From: Actinopolyspora saharensis
GTDB lineage: Bacteria > Actinomycetota > Actinomycetes > Mycobacteriales > Pseudonocardiaceae
Length of the DNA stretch: 64,000 nt
Assembly: GCF_900100925.1 (NCBI RefSeq)
Contig: NZ_FNKO01000001.1
Coordinates: 1,984,001-2,048,000, forward strand
Reading direction: 5' to 3'
In this document: in pieces, positions 32,814 through 41,952 of the stretch
Numbering within the stretch: position 1 is the first letter of the stretch
Layout of the letters: each line of letters starts with the position of its first letter
Notes under the pieces: generated by a model
The model's database searches: none
What the model was told of the DNA's origin: nothing
What the model saw: only the letters and a program-made list of their open reading frames with translations
Position numbers and translations under genes: made by a program

Positions 32814-35800
32814 ATGATCCTGCTTCTGTCCACCTCCGACACTGACCTGCTCAGTGCGCGGTCCAGCGGCGCCGACTACCGGCTGGCCAATCCGGCCAGA
32901 CTCGGCGCGCAGGACCTTCCGAAACTGCTCGAGGGAGTCGACCTCGTGGTGGTGCGGCTGCTCGGCGGCCGCAGGGCCTGGGAGGAGGGGTTGGACTTCC
33001 TGCTCGCCGGCCCGCGGCCCGTCGTGGTGCTCGGTGGCGAGCAGCAGCCCGACGCCGAGCTCATGGAGTGCTCCACAGTTCCCGGCGGCGTGTGCGCCGA
33101 GGCGCACGCCTACCTCGCCCACGGCGGCCCGGAGAACCTCGAGCAGCTGCACAACTTCCTCTCCGACACCGTCCTGCTGACCGGGCACGGTTTCGCGCAG
33201 CCCGCCGAGACCCCGACCTGGGGGAGGCTGGACCGCACTCCCGGCAGGCAGGACGGCCCCACAGTGGCCGTGCTCTACTACCGGGCCCACCACATGGCGG
33301 GCAACACCGCCTTCGTGCACACCCTCTGCGAGCAGATCGAGGACGCGGGCGGCCAGGCGATGCCCCTGTTCTGCGCCTCGTTGCGCACCCCCGACCCCGA
33401 GCTGCTCGAAGCGCTGCGCGGCGCGGACGCGCTCGTGGTCACCGTGCTGGCCGCAGGCGGGAGCAAGCCCGCCGTGGCCACGGCCGGCGGCGACGACGAG
33501 GCCTGGGACGTCGGGGCGCTCGCCCAGCTGGACATCCCGATCCTGCAGGGGATGTGCCTGACCAGCAGCCGTTCCGCCTGGCAGGACAACGACGAGGGTC
33601 TCTCCCCGATGGACATGGCCACCCAGGTGGCCGTTCCGGAGTTCGACGGCAGGTTGATCACGGTTCCGTTCTCGTTCAAGGAGAACGACTCGGAGGGCCT
33701 TCCCGTCTACGTGGCCGACGCGGAGCGCGCGGCCAGGGTCGCCGGGATCGCCGTGCGGCACGCCCGGCTCCGCCACGTCCCGCCCGAGCGGAAGCGGCTC
33801 GCGCTGATGCTGTCGGCCTACCCCACCAAGCACGCCAGGGTGGGCAACGCGGTCGGCCTGGACACGCCGCTGTCCGCCGTGCGGCTGCTGCGCGCTCTCG
33901 GGGAGGCGGGCTACGACATCGGCCCCGCTGAGGGACCGGACGCTCTTCCCGGCGTGGCGGCGCAGGACGGTGACGCGCTGATCCACGCGCTGATCGCCGC
34001 GGGAGGCCAGGACCGGGACTGGCTGAGCGAGGAGCAGCTCGCAGGCAACCCGATCCGCGTGCCGGCCAAGCGCTACCGGGAGTGGTTCGACTCCCTGCCC
34101 GAGTCCCTGCGCTCCGACATCGAACAGCACTGGGGCCCTCCGCCCGGAGAGCTGTTCGTCGACCGCTCGCAGGACCCCGAGGGAGAGATCGTGCTCGCGG
34201 CGATCAGGGCGGGCAACATCGTGCTCATGATCCAGCCCCCGCGGGGCTTCGGGGAGAACCCGATCGCGATCTACCACGACCCGGACCTCCCGCCCAGCCA
34301 CCACTACTTGGCCGCCTACCACTGGCTGACCGACGACTTCGACGCGCACGCGATGGTGCACCTGGGCAAGCACGGCAACCTGGAGTGGTTGCCGGGCAAG
34401 ACGGCCGGCATGTCCGCCTCCTGCGCCCCGGACGCCGCCATCGCCGACCTGCCGCTGGTGTACCCCTTCCTGGTCAACGACCCCGGTGAGGGGACCCAGG
34501 CCAAGCGCAGGGTTCACGCCACGCTGGTGGACCACCTGGTCCCCCCGATGGCGCGCGCGGAGAGCTACGGCGACATCGCGCGGCTGGAGCAGCTGCTCGA
34601 CGAGCACGCCAACATCACGGCGATGGACCCGGCGAAGCTTCCCGCCATCCGCAGTCAGATCTGGACGCTGATGCAGGCGGCCAAGCTCGACCACGACCTG
34701 GGGTTGGAGGAACGTCCGCACGACGCCGAGTTCGACGACATCCTGCTGCAGGTCGACGGCTGGCTGTGCGAGGTCAAGGACGCCCAGATCCGCGAGGGGC
34801 TGCACGTGTTCGGGGACCCGCCCGCAGGCCACGCCCGGGTCGGGCTGGTGCTGGCGATGCTGCGGGCCAGGCAGATGTGGGGCGGTCAGCAGGCCGCCGT
34901 GCCCGGGCTCCGCGAGGCGCTCGGCCTCTCCGAGGACGGTTCGGAGGCGCGGGAGCGCGTGGACGACGTCGAGTCCCGCGCCCAGGCCCTGGTCGAGGGC
35001 ATGGAGCAGCACGAGTGGCGCGCCGAGGCGGCCGAGACCGTGTGCCAGTCGGTGCTGGGCGAGGACCCAGGACAGGTGGTCGAGGTCCTGCAGTTCGCCG
35101 CGACCGAGGTCGTCCCGCGGTTGAACGACACCACCGACGAGATCGGTTCCACCCTGCACGCGCTCGAAGGGGGCTACATCCCCTCCGGTCCGAGTGGTTC
35201 CCCGCTGCGCGGGCTCGTCAACGTGCTACCGACCGGACGCAACTTCTACTCGGTCGACCCGAAGGGGATCCCGAGCAGGCTGGCCTGGGACACCGGCTAC
35301 GCCATCGCGGAATCGCTGCTGGACCGCTACCGCACCGACAACGGCGAGTGGCCCGGATCGGTCGGCCTGTCCGTGTGGGGAACCAGTGCGATGCGCACCT
35401 CCGGCGACGACATCGCCGAGGTGCTCGCCCTGATCGGTGTGCGCCCCACCTGGGACGACTCCTCGCGCCGGGTCAACGGGCTCGAGGCCGTCCCGCTCGA
35501 GGAGCTCGGACGTCCCCGGGTGGACGTCACCGTGCGCATCAGCGGGTTCTTCCGGGACGCCTTCCCGCACGTGGTCAACCTGATCGACGACGCGTTCCAG
35601 CTGGTCTCCGATCTCGACGAACCCGACGAGTGGAACTTCGTCCGCGCGCACACCCGTGCCGACATCGCCGAGCACGGGGATCGACGGCGCGCGACCACGC
35701 GGATCTTCGGCTCCAAGCCCGGCGCCTACGGCGCGGGGATGCTGTCGCTGATCGACAGCCGTAACTGGCGGGACGACTCCGACCTCGCCGAGGTCTACAC

Positions 35801-36428
35801 CGTCTGGGGCGGGTTCGCCTACGGACGCGACCTGGACGGCGTCGCGGCCAGGCAGGACATGGAGAACGCCTACCGCCGCATCTCGGTCGCCGCGAAGAAC
35901 ACCGACACCCGCGAGCACGACATCGCCGACTCCGACGACTACTTCCAGTACCACGGCGGCATGGTGGCCACCGTGCGCGCGCTGAGCGGGGACTCCCCCG
36001 CGGCATACATCGGGGACAGCTCGCGCCCCGACTCGATCCGCACCCGTTCGCTGCACGAGGAGACCTCCCGGGTCTTCCGCTCCCGGGTGGTCAACCCGCG
36101 CTGGGTCTCGGCGATGCGCGAGCACGGCTACAAGGGTGCTTTCGAGCTCGCGGCCACGGTGGACTACCTGTTCGGCTACGACGCCACGACCGGCGTCGTC
36201 GGGGACTGGATGTACGAGAAGCTCGCCGAGACCTACGTCTTCGATGAGCAGAACCAGAAGTTCCTCACCGAGTCCAACCCGTGGGCGCTGCACGGCATCG
36301 CGGAGCGGCTGCTGGAGGCGGCCGACCGTGAGCTGTGGGCCGAGCCGGACCCGGAGACGCTGCAGGGGCTGCGGGAGGTCTACCTGCAGGTCGAGGGTGA
36401 TCTGGAGGACGGACCGGGCGAGAGCTGA
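32814..36428 (+). CDS. cobN: Cobaltochelatase subunit CobN
   Basis: Large subunit of the ATP-dependent chelatase that inserts cobalt into hydrogenobyrinic acid a,c-diamide. The 1204-residue protein is family length and rich in typical segments such as HLGKHGNLEWLPGKTAGMS near residue 520 and PTGRNFYSVDPKGIPS near residue 805. The ATG at 32814 has AGGAG upstream; an earlier in-frame start overlaps the leader and is not used. It is controlled by a cobalamin riboswitch. Its AAA+/VWA partner is probably the gene at 47676-49877, also behind a riboswitch. Confidence 0.97.
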   Translation: MILLLSTSDTDLLSARSSGADYRLANPARLGAQDLPKLLEGVDLVVVRLLGGRRAWEEGLDFLLAGPRPVVVLGGEQQPDAELMECSTVPGGVCAEAHAYLAHGGPENLEQLHNFLSDTVLLTGHGFAQPAETPTWGRLDRTPGRQDGPTVAVLYYRAHHMAGNTAFVHTLCEQIEDAGGQAMPLFCASLRTPDPELLEALRGADALVVTVLAAGGSKPAVATAGGDDEAWDVGALAQLDIPILQGMCLTSSRSAWQDNDEGLSPMDMATQVAVPEFDGRLITVPFSFKENDSEGLPVYVADAERAARVAGIAVRHARLRHVPPERKRLALMLSAYPTKHARVGNAVGLDTPLSAVRLLRALGEAGYDIGPAEGPDALPGVAAQDGDALIHALIAAGGQDRDWLSEEQLAGNPIRVPAKRYREWFDSLPESLRSDIEQHWGPPPGELFVDRSQDPEGEIVLAAIRAGNIVLMIQPPRGFGENPIAIYHDPDLPPSHHYLAAYHWLTDDFDAHAMVHLGKHGNLEWLPGKTAGMSASCAPDAAIADLPLVYPFLVNDPGEGTQAKRRVHATLVDHLVPPMARAESYGDIARLEQLLDEHANITAMDPAKLPAIRSQIWTLMQAAKLDHDLGLEERPHDAEFDDILLQVDGWLCEVKDAQIREGLHVFGDPPAGHARVGLVLAMLRARQMWGGQQAAVPGLREALGLSEDGSEARERVDDVESRAQALVEGMEQHEWRAEAAETVCQSVLGEDPGQVVEVLQFAATEVVPRLNDTTDEIGSTLHALEGGYIPSGPSGSPLRGLVNVLPTGRNFYSVDPKGIPSRLAWDTGYAIAESLLDRYRTDNGEWPGSVGLSVWGTSAMRTSGDDIAEVLALIGVRPTWDDSSRRVNGLEAVPLEELGRPRVDVTVRISGFFRDAFPHVVNLIDDAFQLVSDLDEPDEWNFVRAHTRADIAEHGDRRRATTRIFGSKPGAYGAGMLSLIDSRNWRDDSDLAEVYTVWGGFAYGRDLDGVAARQDMENAYRRISVAAKNTDTREHDIADSDDYFQYHGGMVATVRALSGDSPAAYIGDSSRPDSIRTRSLHEETSRVFRSRVVNPRWVSAMREHGYKGAFELAATVDYLFGYDATTGVVGDWMYEKLAETYVFDEQNQKFLTESNPWALHGIAERLLEAADRELWAEPDPETLQGLREVYLQVEGDLEDGPGES

Positions 36429-36871
36429 CCGGGGCTCTCCCCGCCCTCCCCTGTCGTGGGCACTCGCTCGGCGAAACCTCCCGAGGTCTCGTGAGCGGGT
36501 GCCCCGACGTCGGGAGCGGTTCGCACGACGTCGGGGCCGTCCTCGCGGGATCCCCCGCGGCGGATCCGGTCAGCTCGGGTGGCGCGTTTCTGCTCCGCCG
36601 CGCCGGAGAAAGCCCCGACTCCCCCCAACACAGCCCGGCCGGAGAACATCCACGGCGGCCCCGTGCATCCACAACTTCCAGTTCCGGGAGTTCCGCACCC
36701 CGGACGCTCGACACATGCTGGGAGCGTGTTCGACGAAGTTCTTCCGCTTCAGGGGCTCCCCACGCCCCGAGGAGCGTCCTGCACGACATCGGCTCCGTCT
36801 CCGCGAGGAACCCGGCCGACGGCCGAACCGGCAGCGGGAGGCGTTCGAGACCGAACGCGAACCCGCGGGGG
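36429..36871. other. 443-bp spacer between convergent cobN and cobA
   Basis: Holds a strong 12-bp hairpin just after cobN. The remainder shows no ribosome site or recognisable family in any frame. Around 36660-36780 a plus-strand frame reads HNFQFREFRTPDARHMLGA without stops, with coding-like third positions at its start only. This could be a gene remnant, but I cannot support a gene. Confidence 0.4.
36501..36537 (+). terminator. Intrinsic-terminator-like hairpin after cobN
   Basis: Perfect 12-bp stem (36501-36512 with 36526-36537), 13-nt loop, starting about 72 bp past the cobN stop. Confidence 0.65.
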
Positions 36872-38095
36872 TCAGGCGGGGCGCTCGGGGGCCAGCCCCG
36901 CGACCGCACCGATGACCACCACGGCGGGCGGTTCGATCCCCGCCCCTTCCACGGCGTCGGCTATTCCGTCCAGCGTGCTGCGCAGCGTCCGCTGCCCCTG
37001 CATGGTGCCCTCCTGCACCACCGCGACCGGTGTGCTCGGTTCCCTGCCGTGCTCGAGCAGCACGTCGGCGAACTCGCGGATCCGCTTGACGGCCATCATC
37101 AGCACGAGGGTCCCGTTCAACCGGGCCAGCGCGGGCCAGTCGACGAGCGACTGCTCGTCGTGCGGTCCCACGTGCCCGGAGACCACGACCACCTCGTGCG
37201 CCACCCCCCGGTGCGTCACGGGGACGTCTCCGATGGCGGGAGCCGCGAAGGCGCTGGTTATCCCCGGCACGGCCGTCACCGCGACTCCGGCCTCCACGCA
37301 GGCGAGCAGTTCCTCGAAACCGCGCCCGTAGACGTACGGGTCACCGCCCTTGAGGCGCACCACGAACTTGCCCGCCCTGGCCCGGTCGATCAGCATCTCG
37401 TTGATCACGGACTGGTTCGCCGCACGTCCGTAGGGGATCTTGGATGCGTCGATCACCTCCACGTGCTGCCCGAGCTCCTCGAGCAGCTCCCGCGGGGCGA
37501 GCCTGTCGGTGATGACCACATCGGCCCGCCCGAGCAGCTGACGCCCGCGGACCGTGATCAGGTCAGGGTCCCCCGGACCACCGCCGACCAGGGCCACGCC
37601 CGGTTCGTGCGGTTCCACGTGCTCGTCGATCACGCCGGTGCGCAGCGCCTCGGACAGTGCTTCCTTGACCACCGCGGACCTTCGGTGGTCTCCCCCGCCG
37701 AGCACTCCGAGCAGCAGCCCGTTGTGCTCGGCCACCGCCGGGGTCACGGCCGTTCCCCGCGCCGCGTCGTCGGCGCGCACGCAGAACACGCGGTCCTGCT
37801 CCGCCTCGGCGACCACCCTCGCGTTGACCTCGCTGTCCGAGGTGCAGGCCACCGCGTACCAGGCACCGTCCAGGTCACCGCTGTCGTAGGGACGGCGGTG
37901 CCACACCAGCTCTCCCGATTCGGCCATGCCCTCGACCGCCGGCGTGGCCTCGGGGGACACGACCTCGATCCGCGCCCCCGCCTTGAGCAACCGGGGGATG
38001 CGGCGTTGCGCCACGGTTCCGGCCCCGACGACCACCACCCGCTTGTCCTGCAGGTCGAGTCCGGCGAAGTAGTGATGTTGACTGTGCGAGCTCAT
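36872..38095 (-). CDS. cobA: Uroporphyrinogen-III C-methyltransferase fused to precorrin-2 dehydrogenase-like domain
   Basis: Makes precorrin-2 by methylating uroporphyrinogen III at C2 and C7, the entry to B12 and siroheme. Residues 1-155 are a Met8/CysG-like NAD domain (RVVVVGAGTVAQRRIPRLL). Residues 165-400 are the SUMT domain (VALVGGGPGDPDLITVRG; VVRLKGGDPYVYGRG; VPGITSAFAAPA). This is a two-module CysG form as in mycobacterial cysG. The Met8-like part could act as precorrin-2 dehydrogenase, and possibly as ferrochelatase, for siroheme. It is downstream of the NiCoT gene on the same strand, 81 bp apart, and may share its riboswitch-controlled transcript. Confidence 0.94.
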   Translation of the reverse strand: MSSHSQHHYFAGLDLQDKRVVVVGAGTVAQRRIPRLLKAGARIEVVSPEATPAVEGMAESGELVWHRRPYDSGDLDGAWYAVACTSDSEVNARVVAEAEQDRVFCVRADDAARGTAVTPAVAEHNGLLLGVLGGGDHRRSAVVKEALSEALRTGVIDEHVEPHEPGVALVGGGPGDPDLITVRGRQLLGRADVVITDRLAPRELLEELGQHVEVIDASKIPYGRAANQSVINEMLIDRARAGKFVVRLKGGDPYVYGRGFEELLACVEAGVAVTAVPGITSAFAAPAIGDVPVTHRGVAHEVVVVSGHVGPHDEQSLVDWPALARLNGTLVLMMAVKRIREFADVLLEHGREPSTPVAVVQEGTMQGQRTLRSTLDGIADAVEGAGIEPPAVVVIGAVAGLAPERPA

Positions 38096-38176
38096 CTGGG
38101 TAGTCGTTCCTGTCGATCTGCACCCCCGGCGACGTCGGCGGGGTCGCGGTACAAAGCTGTCGCTGTTCGCGTTCGG

Positions 38177-39247
38177 TCAACGCGCACGGGCGCGCGCGGA
38201 GCGCGGGGTCCTGGTCCCGAAGAGCCTCCACAAGAGCGCGGCGCCTCCCCATGTTGCCATGAAAGCCGCCAGCGTCAGATACCCGAGAAGCTCGAAGTGA
38301 TCACCGATACCCGCCACTGCTCCGGCCGGTGACACTCCGAGCTCGGCCAGCACACCGGCGAGCACGACGACTCCGATCACCGCCGCCAGCCCCACGGTCA
38401 GCGCCGTCGTGGCGACGTTCACCCAGAGCCTGCGCACCGGCCGCGCCAGCGACCAGGTGTAGGCACGCGACATCAGCATCCCGTCCACGCTGTCCACTGT
38501 GCACATTCCCGCGGCGAACAGCAGCGGCAGGCTCATCAGGGGCAGGGTCGGCACCTCCGCTGGCGTCACGAGGGCGAGCACGGTGATCTCGGTGGCCGTC
38601 TGCATCCCGAGTCCGAACAGCAGGCCGATCACGAAGAGGTGCCACGAGCTCCCGATGAACGCGCGCATCCTGCCGCGCAGCACCCGGGCCAGCAGGCCAC
38701 GCCTGCCGAGGACCTCCTCGACCTCGGAGTCGTCGACCTCCGAGGTGCGCGCCCTGCGCAGCAACCGCACCGCGTCCTTGAGCACCAGCGCGTTGAGCAC
38801 CGCGAGCGTGCCCAGCACGATCACCACGAAGGCGTCCACCAACAGCGCGGTGTGCGCCCCGAAGCTCTCGGCCCAGCCCTTCGCCGTGACACCGGCGACG
38901 AAGGCGACGACCACGGCGAGCAGCAGCACCACGCTGGAGTGCCCCAGGGCGAACCACATTCCCGTGGACACGGGGCGTTTACCGCGTTGCATGAGCAGGC
39001 GGGTCGCGTCGTCGATCACGGCGACGTGATCGGCGTCGAAGCCGTGGCGCAGTCCGAGCACGTAGGCCGCCGTTCCGGCGGCGGCCAGACCGCCCGCCGC
39101 ACCGGGCGAGCTCTGGTAGAGCAGGTAGCCGCCCCAGCCCAGCAGGTGCAGCAGGGCCAGCGCCAGGAAGACCAGCGTCACCCTGCCCCGCTGGCCGACG
39201 GCCCGGCGGCCGGGTTCTCGTGCGACGGGCTGTTCGGCAGAAGTCAT
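38177..39247 (-). CDS. NiCoT family cobalt/nickel transporter
   Basis: 356-residue membrane permease importing Co2+ or Ni2+. The NiCoT signature LRHGFDADHVAVIDDATR (H-x4-DH type) is in the second helix region. GMWFALGHSSVV and GLGMQTATEI are the other conserved segments, with eight or so hydrophobic helices in total. The ATG at 39247 follows AGGAGG. A cobalamin riboswitch lies immediately upstream, which argues that the physiological substrate is cobalt for B12 synthesis. The cobA gene follows on the same strand. Confidence 0.93.
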   Translation of the reverse strand: MTSAEQPVAREPGRRAVGQRGRVTLVFLALALLHLLGWGGYLLYQSSPGAAGGLAAAGTAAYVLGLRHGFDADHVAVIDDATRLLMQRGKRPVSTGMWFALGHSSVVLLLAVVVAFVAGVTAKGWAESFGAHTALLVDAFVVIVLGTLAVLNALVLKDAVRLLRRARTSEVDDSEVEEVLGRRGLLARVLRGRMRAFIGSSWHLFVIGLLFGLGMQTATEITVLALVTPAEVPTLPLMSLPLLFAAGMCTVDSVDGMLMSRAYTWSLARPVRRLWVNVATTALTVGLAAVIGVVVLAGVLAELGVSPAGAVAGIGDHFELLGYLTLAAFMATWGGAALLWRLFGTRTPRSARARAR

Positions 39248-39857
39248 GCGTGCGGACCTCCTGGGTCTCCTCGCCCGAGGGATCGGTTCCGCGCGTCGCG
39301 GTTCGGCGCGCGGCCCGCAGGGAGTTTCCTGACTTCCGGATCGACGCGTCACTCCCGCCTTCCAGCTCGACTGAGCCGTGGCCTGATGGGAGCCGCTTTC
39401 CCGGTCACAGTGGCGGGACCGTCTCGGAGTCGCACCGAGTTCCTCGCCGTGCGGCGCGGAGCATCCTCACCCGAACAAGGGCAGGAGGTCAATCATGGTG
39501 AACTTCCTCACCGGGGGCGCGGCATCGACGCAGGGATCGGCGTGATTCTCGGCGCACCGTGATCGCGCCGTGCGACGGGGTCGCGGCCGGCTCCCGGTCA
39601 GGTGAGATCGCGCCGCATGCATCCGCGGGCCCACCTGTCGAGGCCGTGGGCCGCTTCGCGGGCGCGGAGCTCTCGCAGCCCCGGAGTGATCTCGGATTCG
39701 GACAGCCACCGGCGATCCCAGTACTTCCGTCCGATCCCGGACTCCGGGGCCTCGGCCGCGCCGAGGCACCCGCGCGAGGGAAGAACCGCAGCCGCCGGGG
39801 CCGTGTGCTCGCACCGCTTTTCCGGCCGAGCACACGGCCCGCCGGATCACCCGAGCT
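39248..39857. other. 610-bp non-coding stretch with a riboswitch
   Basis: The left third is the cobalamin riboswitch and leader of the transporter gene (minus strand). The right part (about 39460-39857) contains no supported gene. It does include a plus-strand ATG at 39495 with a perfect AGGAGG, opening a 16-codon frame that stops at 39543-39545. The stop of the downstream aminotransferase gene is at 39858. Confidence 0.6.
39312..39455 (-). promoter_or_regulatory. Cobalamin riboswitch of the cobalt transporter
   Basis: On the minus strand the motifs read CTCGGTGCGACTCCGAG (39421-39440), GGTCCCGCCACTGTGACCGG (about 39398-39420) and the B12 box AAGTCAGGAAACTCCCTGC (39317-39336). The aptamer ends about 65 nt before the transporter ATG. 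It should repress cobalt uptake when adenosylcobalamin is plentiful. Confidence 0.95.
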
Positions 39858-40958
39858 TCACCGGCCGAGCACCTTGCGCAGCGCGCCCAGCAGCATCTCG
39901 ACGCGGTCGAGGCGGGCGTTGTTGCCCATGAGGCCTATCCGCCACACGCTGTTGGCGAACTGCCCCGCACCGCCACCGATCTCGATGCCGTAGTCGTTCA
40001 GCAGCTGCTTGCGCACACCGGCCGAGTCCACGCCCTCGGGGACCCACACGCTCGTGAGCTGGTGCAGCCTGCTGCCCTCCGCGGCGAACAGGTTCAGCCC
40101 CATCTCCTGCAGCCCCGCCTGGAGGGCTTCGCCTGCGGCCCGGTGCCTTTCGGTCACCACCGGCATGCCCTCCTGCAGGATCCGGCCGAGAGCCGCGTGC
40201 AGGGAGGCCACCATAGCGGTGGGAGCCGTGTGGTGGTACGCGCGGCCGCCCGAGCTCCCGCCGTTCACGTAGTTGCCGATCAGCCCCAGGTCCAGGTACC
40301 AGGTGGTCGGCTTCTCCACCCTGCGCTCCCAGGCGCGCTCGGAAACCGTGAACGGGGCCAGTCCCGGCGGCACTCCGAGGCATTTCTGAGTGCCCGCGTA
40401 GGCGACGTCGACGTTCCAGGAGTCCAGCTCGACCTGCTCACCCCCGATCGAGGTGACGCAGTCGACGAGCAGCAGGGTGCGCTCGCCACGTTCGCGCAGG
40501 GCAGCGCCGAGACCCGCGATGTCGCTGCGCACCCCGGTGGAGGTCTCGGCGTGCACGGCCGCGACCAGCGCGGGGTCGGGGTGCGCGTCGAGCACCCGCT
40601 GGATGTCCACGGGATCACCCCACTCGTGGTCGACCCGGACGACTTCGGCGCCGTAACGGGACGCGACGTCGCACATGCGCTCGCCGAACAGACCGTTCAC
40701 CGCTACGACCACGACGTCACCGGGACGCACGAAGTTGACGAAAGCCGCCTCCATGCCGATGGAGCCGGTTCCGGACAGGGGCAGCGTCCGCGAGTTCTCC
40801 GTTCCCCAGACGGTCCGCAGGCGGTCCCCGGTCTCGTCCAGCAGCGTCAGGAAATCGGGGTCCAGGTGACCGAGCAGTGGGGCGGCCAACCCCGCGGTGG
40901 CCTCCGGGTACGTGTTCGACGGGCCCGGGCCCAGTAGGGAGCGTTCAACCAGTGCCAT
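39858..40958 (-). CDS. Class V aminotransferase, serine-pyruvate / alanine-glyoxylate type
   Basis: 366-residue PLP enzyme of the AGXT group. The N-terminus LLGPGPSNTYPEA is diagnostic, and the PLP lysine lies in VAYAGTQKCLGVPPGLAPF. GTGSIGMEAAF and DCVTSIGGEQVELD are also family segments. It probably transfers an amino group to glyoxylate or pyruvate. Its placement among B12 genes may be incidental. The ATG at 40958 is preferred to a GTG six codons upstream because it begins right before the conserved region. It is the last gene on the minus strand after cobE, with a gap of about 210 bp. Confidence 0.88.
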   Translation of the reverse strand: MALVERSLLGPGPSNTYPEATAGLAAPLLGHLDPDFLTLLDETGDRLRTVWGTENSRTLPLSGTGSIGMEAAFVNFVRPGDVVVVAVNGLFGERMCDVASRYGAEVVRVDHEWGDPVDIQRVLDAHPDPALVAAVHAETSTGVRSDIAGLGAALRERGERTLLLVDCVTSIGGEQVELDSWNVDVAYAGTQKCLGVPPGLAPFTVSERAWERRVEKPTTWYLDLGLIGNYVNGGSSGGRAYHHTAPTAMVASLHAALGRILQEGMPVVTERHRAAGEALQAGLQEMGLNLFAAEGSRLHQLTSVWVPEGVDSAGVRKQLLNDYGIEIGGGAGQFANSVWRIGLMGNNARLDRVEMLLGALRKVLGR

Positions 40959-41172
40959 GACTTCCACCCTAGGCACACCTGCCCAGCACAGCGGGCTGCA
41001 CCCACTTGACGGGAATCCTGCTGCACAAAAGGGTTTCCGTAAGGCGAAATAAGGATTTCACGAACCCCGTGCGCAAAAGTGTTGAGAATGTCACAGGAAG
41101 ACGAGAGGCGGCAGGGCCCCGGCACGCGCGATCGGGGACAGCAGCAGGTCAGCCGCGGGACTGGTGCACCCC

Positions 41173-41952
41173 TCAGCAGGAGGCGGGAGCGGGAATTCGC
41201 GCGACGGCCAAGGTCACCCCGGAGACCACCGCCTTGGGCAGCACCAAGCGAGGACCGCCATCGCCGACCTCGGAGGCGGCTCGCAGCGCGGCCGCCTCCG
41301 CGACGCCGGCGGTTCCGAGCGCGCTCCGCGCGGAAACGCTCGGGCTCACCACGGGGACAGCGGAAAGCACTTCGGGCGCGTACCCCCGCAACGGCGGCTC
41401 GCCGTCGACGCCGCGAGCCAGGAAGTACTCCCGCAGCGCCGCGCGCAGACCGGGCTCCCGCGCCCTGCGGTCCACCGTGGCCACCGCACGAACCGCTCGG
41501 GGACGCGGCCCGAGCAACTCGTCCAAACCGGCCAGAGCGGCCGATGCCGTCCCGGCGGCGACACCGCTGGATGCACCGATCCCGAGCACGAGCCCACGAG
41601 GAACGAGCCGGACCGTCCGCTCGTCTCCGGTGCCCCCGGTGAGGCCGACGTCCCCCGGGAGACCGGCGTCCCCGGTGAGGTCGGCGTCCCCGGTGAGGTC
41701 GGAGATCACCACGTTCCACGATGCGCCCTCCACCCGCTCCGCGGTCCCCGCGCGGACGAAGCGGTCCACCACGTACCCGCCCGGGTTGTGCACCGCTACC
41801 GGAACACCACGCGCGAAAGCCGCGAGGCACCCGTCCAGATCACCCTCGACCTCCGCGTCGAGCGACTCCGCCAGCGCACGTGGCCCCGCGAGGCCACCCT
41901 CCCCGCTCAGGAGCCCGGTTCGCGTTCCGGGGCCCGCGCGGTGCTCGCTCAC
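41173..41952 (-). CDS. cobE: Cobalamin biosynthesis protein CobE / CbiG C-terminal-like
   Basis: 259-residue protein. Residues 135-259 match the CobE/CbiG C-terminal domain (LVLGIGASSGVAAGTASAAL; ATVDRRAREPGL; VSPSVSARSALGTAGVAEAAAL). That domain is involved in opening of the delta-lactone and acetaldehyde release during ring contraction. The N-terminal part is shortened relative to full CbiG. Residues 87-110 carry four copies of a six-residue repeat (LTGDAD-like). The GTG start at 41952 overlaps the cobL2 stop (GTGA), so it is coupled to it. Confidence 0.83.
   Translation of the reverse strand: MSEHRAGPGTRTGLLSGEGGLAGPRALAESLDAEVEGDLDGCLAAFARGVPVAVHNPGGYVVDRFVRAGTAERVEGASWNVVISDLTGDADLTGDAGLPGDVGLTGGTGDERTVRLVPRGLVLGIGASSGVAAGTASAALAGLDELLGPRPRAVRAVATVDRRAREPGLRAALREYFLARGVDGEPPLRGYAPEVLSAVPVVSPSVSARSALGTAGVAEAAALRAASEVGDGGPRLVLPKAVVSGVTLAVARIPAPASC
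41632..41703 (-). repeat. 18-bp tandem repeat, four units, inside cobE
   Basis: Four consecutive 18-bp units (41632-41649, 41650-41667, 41668-41685, 41686-41703), the last two identical except at one base. They encode the hexapeptides LTGDAD, LTGDAG, LPGDVG and LTGGTG within the CobE linker. Likely a slippage-prone coding minisatellite. Confidence 0.9.

Noticed and set aside
32445..35159. Minus-strand open frame of about 900 codons opposite cobN
   Set aside because: Antisense shadow; it also overlaps the cobalamin riboswitch and cobG start region.
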